From contig JAQTMY010000002.1 in NCBI GenBank assembly GCA_028714095.1, forward strand, positions 140,636 through 204,635: DNA of 64,000 nt. The letters run 5' to 3'. The translations under genes and the position numbers were made by a program. The notes beneath the pieces were generated by a model. That model had not been told where the DNA came from, ran no database searches, and saw nothing but the letters and a program-made list of their open reading frames with translations. Origin of the DNA: Candidatus Nanoarchaeia archaeon. Lineage in GTDB: Archaea; Nanobdellota; Nanobdellia; SCGC-AAA011-G17; JACPNG01. Below, piece after piece: positions 54,847-64,000 of the stretch (position 1 is its first letter; every line of letters begins with the position of its first letter).

Positions 54847-57255
54847 TTAATCACCATTCTGTATAACTCTAGCGATGGTCTTTACTTTATCGTCCTCATT
54901 TAATTTCATTAACCTGACTCCCTGAGTATTTCTTCCAACTCTGGAGATTCCTAAAACTCCTGTTCTTATTATAATTCCATTCTTGCTTATTAAAATAATT
55001 TCATCCTGTTCCTTGACAGTTTTTATTCCAACAACACTACCATTTCTTTCAGTTGTCTGAATATTTATAACTCCTTTCCCCCCTCTTCTTATCAATCTGT
55101 ATTCAGATATCAAGGTTCTTTTACCAAATCCATTTTCAGTAACAGTTAAAAGATCAGCAGACTCTAAAGCAACTTCCATTCCAACAACTTCATCTTCTTT
55201 TCCAAGTCTTACTCCTCTTACTCCAGAAGCATTTCTTCCCATATCTCTGACATCTTTCTCATCAAACTTAACAGCATTCCCTTTCTTGGTTGCAATGATA
55301 AAGTGCAAGTTTCCCGGAGTTAATCTAACCTTAACAACATCGTCATCCTCTCTCAATGTAATTGCTCTTATCCCTCCTTTTCTTGGATTAGAGTATTCTT
55401 TTAGTGCGGTCTTCTTTAGTATCCCTCTTTTGGTTGCAAACAATAAGTAATGGCTGTCGCTAAATTCAGATATCGGCAATATTGTAGTTATCCTCTCTCC
55501 CTCATCTAAATTTAATAAATTAACAATTGCCTTGCCTTTTGCATATCTTGAACCTTCAGGAATCTGGTATGCCTTTAACCAATATAACTTTCCCTTGTTT
55601 GTAAAGAACAATAGATAATTATGGTTTGAAGTTACAAATAAATGCTCAACAACGTCTTCTTCTTTAGTTGTAGTTGCAGTTATTCCTTTTCCCCCCCTTT
55701 TTTGTTTCCTATATTCTTCAAGAGGAACCTGTTTTATATATCCTGTATATGTTGCTGTAACAACAATATCATTCTTTTCGATTAAGGATTCAACTTCTAT
55801 GTCTTCCTCAATTCCTGCAAGAATCTCAGTCCTTCTCTCGTCCCCATACTTTTCAATCAACTCTTTTAGTTCATCTTTGATTATATCGAGAACCCTTTTG
55901 GTAGATCCTAAAATTTCCTTTAACTCCTTAACTAGTTTCTTAAGGTCTTTTTCCTCATCCTTAATCTTATCCTGTTCCAATGAAGTTAATCTCTGCAACT
56001 TCATATCTAAAATAGCCTGGCTTTGCTCCTCGCTTAATGAATATTTTTTCATTAAACCATTCTTGGCATCCAATGGGCTTTTAGATTTCTTAATCAAAGC
56101 AACAACATTATCTATATCAGCCAGAGCAATTAACAATCCCTCTAAGATATGTATTCTTTTTTCAGCCTTATCCAAATCATATTTTGTTCTTTTAATAATA
56201 ATTTCCTTCCTATGCTCCAAATAATATTCTAGCATCTGTTTTAAATTCAAAACCTTTGGCTGATTGTCTTTCAGAGCCAACATAATAACCCCAAAGGTAG
56301 TTTGAAGAGCAGAATGCTTGAACAACTGGTTTAATACAACTTCTGCATTGGCATTTTTATGTAAAATCAAAACAATAGACATTCCTTTTCTGTCAGATTC
56401 ATCCCTGATATCTCTAATCCCTTCTATTCTTTTTTCTTTAACTAAATCTGCAATAGCCTCTATCAAACTTGTTTTATTAACCTGATATGGAATTTCAGTA
56501 ATCAAAATTTTATCGTCTTCAATTTCAGTCTTGGCTCTTACAACAACTCTTCCTCTTCCAGTAAGATAATATTGCTTGATTCCGTTTATTCCTAATATCT
56601 GTCCTCCTGTTGGGAAATCAGGACCTTTAACATAATCAATTAACTCATTTATTGTTAGTTCAGGATTATCAATTAAAGCAATTATAGAACTGCAGATTTC
56701 TTTTAGATTATGAGGAGGTATGTTAGTAGCCATACCAACAGCGATTCCACTTGATCCATTAACAAGTAAATTTGGCAGTTTAGAAGGAAGTATTAATGGT
56801 TCTTTTAATGAATTATCAAAGTTTGGAGTAAAGTCAACAGTGTCCTTCTCAATATCCAACAATAATTCATCAGAGATCTTGCTTAATCTTGCCTCTGTGT
56901 ACCTCATTGCAGCAGCATTATCACCGTCAACGCTTCCAAAATTTCCTTGTCCATTAACCAAGGGATATCTAAGTGAAAAACTCTGGGCCATTCTTACCAA
57001 AGCATCATAAACTGCAGTGTCTCCGTGAGGATGATACTTACCTAGTACATCTCCAACAATTCTTGCACATTTCCTGAAGGGTTTATTAGATTGTACACCC
57101 ATCTCATGCATTGCAAAAAGAATTCTTCTGTGAACAGGTTTTAATCCATCTCTTATATCTGGTAAAGCTCTTCCAACTATAACACTCATAGCATAATCTA
57201 TGTAAGATTCCTTCATTTCTTCTTCAATTAATTTTTGCTGGATTTCCTGTGCCAT
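54847..57255 (-). CDS. gyrA: DNA gyrase subunit A
   Basis: [49 protein letters not shown]; GyrA C-terminal propeller repeats. Confidence 0.96.
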   Translation of the reverse strand: MAQEIQQKLIEEEMKESYIDYAMSVIVGRALPDIRDGLKPVHRRILFAMHEMGVQSNKPFRKCARIVGDVLGKYHPHGDTAVYDALVRMAQSFSLRYPLVNGQGNFGSVDGDNAAAMRYTEARLSKISDELLLDIEKDTVDFTPNFDNSLKEPLILPSKLPNLLVNGSSGIAVGMATNIPPHNLKEICSSIIALIDNPELTINELIDYVKGPDFPTGGQILGINGIKQYYLTGRGRVVVRAKTEIEDDKILITEIPYQVNKTSLIEAIADLVKEKRIEGIRDIRDESDRKGMSIVLILHKNANAEVVLNQLFKHSALQTTFGVIMLALKDNQPKVLNLKQMLEYYLEHRKEIIIKRTKYDLDKAEKRIHILEGLLIALADIDNVVALIKKSKSPLDAKNGLMKKYSLSEEQSQAILDMKLQRLTSLEQDKIKDEEKDLKKLVKELKEILGSTKRVLDIIKDELKELIEKYGDERRTEILAGIEEDIEVESLIEKNDIVVTATYTGYIKQVPLEEYRKQKRGGKGITATTTKEEDVVEHLFVTSNHNYLLFFTNKGKLYWLKAYQIPEGSRYAKGKAIVNLLNLDEGERITTILPISEFSDSHYLLFATKRGILKKTALKEYSNPRKGGIRAITLREDDDVVKVRLTPGNLHFIIATKKGNAVKFDEKDVRDMGRNASGVRGVRLGKEDEVVGMEVALESADLLTVTENGFGKRTLISEYRLIRRGGKGVINIQTTERNGSVVGIKTVKEQDEIILISKNGIIIRTGVLGISRVGRNTQGVRLMKLNEDDKVKTIARVIQNGD

Positions 57256-57256
57256 T

Positions 57257-59149
<1,893 letters not shown>

Positions 59150-59363
59150 TTATCTCCAAAATCAACAAATCTAGAGAGAAAAACCCCACAATAATATATA
59201 AATCTTTCTGCTTCTAAAACCCTCAAATTTGGCCACTACAGCCAGTATTGAGGTATTTTATATTCCAGGGAAAGGTAGTATTTATAAACAGAAAATAAAC
59301 ATTATTAGATTACCTAAAAAAAACCGAAACATTTATAAATGGAATTAAGGGGTTCTTAATTTA

Positions 59364-59726
59364 ATGCCTGAAAAGATTATTATAGACACCAATTTTTTAA
59401 TAACCCCCTTAAAATACAAATGTGATATCTTTTCAGAAATCCCCAAGCTGATTGACAGGAAATACACATTAAATGTTCTTGACAAAACATTGGATGAATT
59501 GAAAAACAAGAAAGGGGAAAAGCTTGCCTTAGATTTAATAAAAGCAAAGAAAATAAACATAATCAAAACAGAAAAGAATAAAAACGTTGATAATCTGCTT
59601 TTAGATCTGGCAGACAAAGAAAAATTCATTGTTTGCACAAGCGACAGATTATTGAAGCAAAAACTAAAAGAGAAAGATATAAAAACCATAACTTTAAGAC
59701 AAAAGAGATATTTGAGGTTTGATTAA
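59364..59726 (+). CDS. PIN-domain protein
   Basis: IIIDTNFLITPLKYKCDIF; LLLDLADKEKFIVCTSDRLLKQKLKEK. Confidence 0.82.
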   Translation: MPEKIIIDTNFLITPLKYKCDIFSEIPKLIDRKYTLNVLDKTLDELKNKKGEKLALDLIKAKKINIIKTEKNKNVDNLLLDLADKEKFIVCTSDRLLKQKLKEKDIKTITLRQKRYLRFD

Positions 59727-59728
59727 AA

Positions 59729-60295
59729 ATGTTTTACGAAACAGAAGTAAGAAGTCACGTAAGAGTCTCACCAGATTTGTTCCAGGAAGACACAGAAAAA
59801 GCAATTATTAAAAGCCTAAAAGAAAGATTTGAGGGTTTTATCTCAAAAGAGTTGGGAGCTGTAATTGCTGTGTCAGAAATTACTAATATCGGAGAGGGAG
59901 TAATAATTCCAGGAGACGGTGCAGCCTATTATGATACAAAATTCAAGCTATTCCTGTTCAAGCCAGAGCTTCAAGAAGTTTTGTTAGCCAAAGTAAATGA
60001 TATAACAGATTTTGGAGCATTCATGGATATGGGCGCAATAGACGGAATGATTCACATTTCTCAGACCATGGATGACTTTGTAAGTTTTTCAAAAGCAAAC
60101 GTCTTGACAGGAAAACAGACAAAGATGGTTTTGAAGTCAGGAGATTTGTGCAGGGCAAGAATAATTGCTGTAAGTTTTAAAGAACCTAAAAATCCAAAGA
60201 TAGGATTGACTATGAGACAGGCCGGGCTTGGAAACCTAAAATGGATAGAGGAAAGTTTAAAAAAGAGGGAAAAACCAGCCAAGAGTAAAAAATGA
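59729..60295 (+). CDS. rpoE1: DNA-directed RNA polymerase subunit E' (Rpb7-like)
   Basis: MFYETEVRSHVRVSPDLFQED; S1 domain VLLAKVNDITDFGAFMDMGAIDGMIHISQTMDD. Confidence 0.94.
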   Translation: MFYETEVRSHVRVSPDLFQEDTEKAIIKSLKERFEGFISKELGAVIAVSEITNIGEGVIIPGDGAAYYDTKFKLFLFKPELQEVLLAKVNDITDFGAFMDMGAIDGMIHISQTMDDFVSFSKANVLTGKQTKMVLKSGDLCRARIIAVSFKEPKNPKIGLTMRQAGLGNLKWIEESLKKREKPAKSKK

Positions 60296-60474
60296 AAAGA
60301 GTATGTAGAAAGTGTAAGATATTCGTAACTGGGGACAAATGTCCATTATGCCATGGATCTGAATTAAGTGACAACTGGCAGGGAAAATTATGTATACTTG
60401 ATCCAATAAAATCTGATATTGCAAAAAAATTAAAGATAACTGCTAAGGGGGAATATGCTATAAAGATAAGATGA
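60292..60474 (+). CDS. spt4: RNA polymerase subunit E''/Spt4
   Basis: CRKCKIFVTGDKCPLCHGSELSDNWQGKLCILDPIKSDIAKKLKI. Confidence 0.93.
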   Translation: MKRVCRKCKIFVTGDKCPLCHGSELSDNWQGKLCILDPIKSDIAKKLKITAKGEYAIKIR

Positions 60475-60776
60475 AACTTACATTAATTAAGGAACAGGAA
60501 ATGCCTTTGCTTTTAAGAAAAAGATTGACCTATGAGGTTGAATTTGAAAAATCAACCCCAAGGAAAGAAGATGTTAAAAAAGAAATAGCAAAAGCTACTG
60601 GCGTTCCTGAAGAACATATAAAATTAAGACATTTATATCAGAAGTATGGTACAACAAAAGCCAAGGCTATTGTTAATGTTTACAAAAACGCAGAAGATTT
60701 AAAAAGAGTTGAAGAAATAAAAAAGAAGAAAAAGAAAGATGGCAAAAAAGAAAGTAAAGAACAAGGTGCCAAGTAA
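60471..60776 (+). CDS. rps24e: Ribosomal protein S24e/eS24
   Basis: [60 protein letters not shown]. Confidence 0.92.
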   Translation: MKLTLIKEQEMPLLLRKRLTYEVEFEKSTPRKEDVKKEIAKATGVPEEHIKLRHLYQKYGTTKAKAIVNVYKNAEDLKRVEEIKKKKKKDGKKESKEQGAK

Positions 60777-60906
60777 GGCATGGACAAAGTATAAGGACAA
60801 GAAAGGAAGATTCTGCCCAAAATGCGGTCCAGGATATTTCCTAGCAGAACACAAGGATAGATTATACTGTGGCAACTGTCATTATACAGAATTTTCTAAG
60901 AAATAA
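60739..60906 (+). CDS. rps27ae: Ribosomal protein S27ae/eS31
   Basis: Manually read [55 protein letters not shown]; follows S24e; below the ORF-track cutoff. Confidence 0.93.
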   Translation: MAKKKVKNKVPSKAWTKYKDKKGRFCPKCGPGYFLAEHKDRLYCGNCHYTEFSKK

Positions 60907-60911
60907 ATTTA

Positions 60912-62114
60912 TCAGAACAAAACAAAGATCAATGAAGCTAAACTTCCCAGATAAAAGATTACGTCAAACTTATAGCTTAAAATCAAAACTAAAACATACA
61001 GCAGGACCCTTCCGATGCTTAAAGAAACTTCCTTGAATACTACATAATCCATCGGGGATTTTGTCTGTTTAGACCTGACAACTAAATATGTTTCATAAGG
61101 AACATCAATCAAGACGGTAAGGAATCCTAAAACAACAGACAAAACCATAAGTAAGGGGCTTTTAACATAATAACCCATTAAAGCAGAAATAATCATACAG
61201 GATAAAGCTCCAAGCCTCACAACCCTTCTTATCCCAAATCCGTCTGTAATCTTTCCAATCTTCATAGTAAACAAGAAATTAACAAGAGAAACCAAAGACA
61301 TTAATATACCAAGGTTAAAAATATTAATATTATTGAGGAAAATAACAATAGGTAATAATACAGCTAGGATATGCCTCCTAAATCCATAAGCTACCAAAAA
61401 TCTAAATTCCCTAAAATAATTCTTAAAATGTTTGAATACTGAAAAACTAAATTTAGGATGATCCATTTCTCCTTTAAGGAAAAACAGAGGGACTATACTT
61501 AAGAATAAAACAAAGGTTATTATAACAAATAAACTTGTCCAGCCAAACTGGAATGCAATAAATCCTCCAATAAAGGGTCCCAGTATTTCTGCAAGCCTTG
61601 GAAAACCCAAGAATTTGCTTGTTCTTTCCCCCTTGTGTTTTTTCCCAACAAATTTGGCAAATAAGTCTCCAACAGAAACCCAATAAACCGAGGAAGTAAC
61701 TCCAAATAAAACAGCAGCAATATACAACATAATTAAACTATGATTATACTCAAGCAAGGTTATGGCCATTAAGACAAAAACAAGCAATGGAACTCTCGCA
61801 ATAAGCATCTCCTTTATTCCAAATCTCTCAACAATCTTGGCAGCAAAAGGAGAGAAAAGCCCAAAAGTCCCCCAGTTTAAAAGTAAATAGATGATAGTTT
61901 GAGATAAACTAAATCCAATCTTTAACAGGTAAACAGGAACAAAAAAAGTGAGAAGAGAAACAGCCAGCGACCTTATAAGGATATGAAGATAAAGTTCTTT
62001 CCTCTCCTCTTTTAATAATCTGCTGCCTGCAAGATTATGCAAATCGGTCGGATGTAGACTAAGGAACATATATTTTCGTAAACACATTTTGTGTTTAAAT
62101 AACTTTTCATTCAA
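60912..62114 (-). CDS. MFS-type transporter
   Basis: 400 aa, about 12 hydrophobic segments, repeated 6-TM-like halves. Confidence 0.8.
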   Translation of the reverse strand: MNEKLFKHKMCLRKYMFLSLHPTDLHNLAGSRLLKEERKELYLHILIRSLAVSLLTFFVPVYLLKIGFSLSQTIIYLLLNWGTFGLFSPFAAKIVERFGIKEMLIARVPLLVFVLMAITLLEYNHSLIMLYIAAVLFGVTSSVYWVSVGDLFAKFVGKKHKGERTSKFLGFPRLAEILGPFIGGFIAFQFGWTSLFVIITFVLFLSIVPLFFLKGEMDHPKFSFSVFKHFKNYFREFRFLVAYGFRRHILAVLLPIVIFLNNINIFNLGILMSLVSLVNFLFTMKIGKITDGFGIRRVVRLGALSCMIISALMGYYVKSPLLMVLSVVLGFLTVLIDVPYETYLVVRSKQTKSPMDYVVFKEVSLSIGRVLLYVLVLILSYKFDVIFYLGSLASLIFVLF

Positions 62115-62203
62115 AAAAACAATCAGGATTTTTTAGATTTATCTGGAAGAATACCGGAATTTATTTCTAAACCCTTTTTAAGAAAATTTACAAAATAAAT
62201 TAC

Positions 62204-63229
62204 ATGAAAGATGATTACAATCATTTCTTGGATCAAATAAAAAAAGAAAAGAATTCAGATTCTAAATTAATAACCTGTAATATCCCATCAATAAATCCTC
62301 CTCCGGAAATAAATCCAAACCAAATAATAAGAGTAGATGAAACCTCATACACTGATTTAGGGGATGAAACTAAAAAGTTCCTCCCAACTCCCTATATCCC
62401 TCAGTTAAAAGACTTAGAAAAAACAGTTAAGGAGATAGATAAAGGACTGAAAAATCTAGACAAAGGTAAAAGGATAAAATCCGGGGTAATACCCCATCTA
62501 CAAAATGACCTAGCCAATTTAATAAGAGATAAAATGGGAAAAGAAAAAAAATTTTATGACTTAGATGAATTATTCCCAAAACAACAGGAGTTAGTTTTTA
62601 ATCTAAATCAGGAATTGATAAATTTAATTAATGTTCATTCTCAGGAATTAGATATTGTTTATGCAGATCTTGAAAAAATAATTGATTCAAATAAATACCA
62701 TCTGCAATTAAAAGAAGACATAAATGCAAGAGCAGTTCCTCCACAAAGGGAAAAATATAAAGTATCTCTTGCAAATTTCAAAAGAACAAGATATCCAGAT
62801 AAAGATTTCCATGAAAATCTTAAAACCCTTGTTCAGGATGGTAGATCTTTAAACGATTTGATATTCAAAAGCAAATTATATGCAATAGCAGAATCCTATG
62901 ATAAAAAAGATATTGAATTAGGGATTTATCAGGCAAATCTTTTCCAGAAAAGTTTAAACGGAGGAAAAGAAGTTGCATACAAGGCAGCAAGATACCAAAG
63001 AAGACTTGCATCAACGTTTAGGATTTATCAATTTGTAAGAGCTGAAGGAAGACTAACCAAAGAATTACTGGAAGGGATTGATTCATTAGTTGAATTTAAC
63101 AATGAACTAAATAAATCCTTTACAGAGAATATTATAATAATAAACAATGCGATGCATTCAACAGCAGATCAGATAATAACTAACCAGACAATCTATCAGA
63201 CAAGATATCTTGGCAGTCATATGACATGA
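62204..63229 (+). CDS. Hypothetical alpha-helical protein
   Basis: 341 aa, helical composition, no motif recognised; tail overlaps ndk convergently by 13 nt. Confidence 0.65.
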   Translation: MKDDYNHFLDQIKKEKNSDSKLITCNIPSINPPPEINPNQIIRVDETSYTDLGDETKKFLPTPYIPQLKDLEKTVKEIDKGLKNLDKGKRIKSGVIPHLQNDLANLIRDKMGKEKKFYDLDELFPKQQELVFNLNQELINLINVHSQELDIVYADLEKIIDSNKYHLQLKEDINARAVPPQREKYKVSLANFKRTRYPDKDFHENLKTLVQDGRSLNDLIFKSKLYAIAESYDKKDIELGIYQANLFQKSLNGGKEVAYKAARYQRRLASTFRIYQFVRAEGRLTKELLEGIDSLVEFNNELNKSFTENIIIINNAMHSTADQIITNQTIYQTRYLGSHMT

Positions 63230-63705
63230 ATATCATGTACAATCTTATAATTAAACAATTCAGATTTTGAGAACCATAATGAAATTTCTCTCTCAGCACT
63301 CTTCTTGTCTTCAGAGGCATGAATCAGATTTCCAACTTTTTTATTGTTGTCATTTGCGTATTTCTTTGATATATGGCAGAAATCTCCTCTTATTGTCCCG
63401 GGGAGGGATTCATTAGGATAGGTGCTTCCAACAATTTTTCTTACAACGTCTATAACATTAACTCCTTCTAATACAAGAGCAACAACAGGAGCCTCTTTAA
63501 TATAATCAACAAGATTCTTCAAAACTCTTTCTCCATGTCTTTCAGCAATTCCTGTATAATGGGTTTTGGCAAACTTATCATCAATCCATACCATTTTCAT
63601 GCCAACAATCTTAATACCTGCATCTTCAAAACGAGAAAGAATCCTGCCACACAAAGATCTTTGCACAGCATCGGGCTTCAAAAGGACTAAGGTTCTCTCA
63701 ATCAT
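63217..63705 (-). CDS. ndk: Nucleoside diphosphate kinase
   Basis: ERTLVLLKPDAVQRSLCGRILSRFE; GSTYPNESLPGTIRGDFCH; NLIHASED. Confidence 0.96.
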   Translation of the reverse strand: MIERTLVLLKPDAVQRSLCGRILSRFEDAGIKIVGMKMVWIDDKFAKTHYTGIAERHGERVLKNLVDYIKEAPVVALVLEGVNVIDVVRKIVGSTYPNESLPGTIRGDFCHISKKYANDNNKKVGNLIHASEDKKSAEREISLWFSKSELFNYKIVHDIHVI

Positions 63706-63899
63706 TTTTCATTGTTCTCCTTTTTAGGAATTCTCTCATAAGACTCAGTCCATTTAAATTTCCTGGATTTTCTATTAAGGTTAAGCTGGTTTCTCTCACA
63801 TTTATTAGTACAAAAGTAACTAATCTTGCCAGACTTGAATACATACATCTTACCTGTTCCTTTTTCTAAGTTAGCACCACAAAAACTACACTTTGCCAT
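63702..63899 (-). CDS. rpl24e: Ribosomal protein L24e/eL24
   Basis: CSFCGANLEKGTGKMYVFKSGKISYFCTNKCERNQLNLNRKSRKFKWT. Confidence 0.95.
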   Translation of the reverse strand: MAKCSFCGANLEKGTGKMYVFKSGKISYFCTNKCERNQLNLNRKSRKFKWTESYERIPKKENNEK

Positions 63900-63900
63900 T

Positions 63901-64000
63901 TTAACCTTTTTTACCTCTAGTTAATTTTCTTGCCTCAATTTCAGTTTCTCTAAGCATTAAAATATCCTTCTTCCTTATAGGCCCCTTAACATTTCTTCTT
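63901..64000 (-). CDS. rps28e: Ribosomal protein S28e/eS28, partial (N-terminus off window)
   Basis: Manual reverse-strand reading ...RRNVKGPIRKKDILMLRETEIEARKLTRGKKG*; conserved S28e tail upstream of L24e. Confidence 0.9.
   Translation of the reverse strand, partial: RRNVKGPIRKKDILMLRETEIEARKLTRGKKG

Overview
The window is a compact, AT-rich archaeal chromosome segment. Its gene content and style (split rpoB''/rpoB' and rpoA'/rpoA'', aIF2-gamma, aIF5B, eL33, eS6, eS24, eS27, an intron-containing tRNA-Tyr, bacterial-type gyrase, RNase J) suggest a DPANN archaeon of Woesearchaeota/Pacearchaeota type; that placement is inference. Most of it is housekeeping: the rpoH-rpoB''-rpoB'-rpoA'-rpoA''-eL30-nusA-uS12-uS7 operon, gyrB-gyrA, rpoE'/rpoE''/eS24/eS27, infB-eS6, eL24-ndk, cysS, tsaC, transketolase and mre11/rad50. 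I recognise four tRNAs: Val, Lys, Asp, and Tyr with an intron. Accessory parts worth a second look: (a) a divergent two-gene R-M-like cassette (HNH nuclease plus HsdM-HsdS fusion, 25.8-28.9 kb) with a 13/14-nt inverted repeat just outside both genes; (b) three bacterial-looking cassettes (16.15-17.95, 32.72-33.58 and 41.33-41.74 kb), each ending in a hairpin plus U-tract terminator; (c) a sugar-nucleotidyltransferase-like gene inserted between mre11 and rad50; (d) two membrane-protein paralogs sharing an exact 56-nt 3' end around the aIF2-gamma gene; (e) a 1119-aa Cys-rich secreted protein with MopE-like repeats; (f) two structured intergenic/leader regions. No CRISPR array, rRNA or transposase was seen. 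All family names come from reading the translations; no database search was run.
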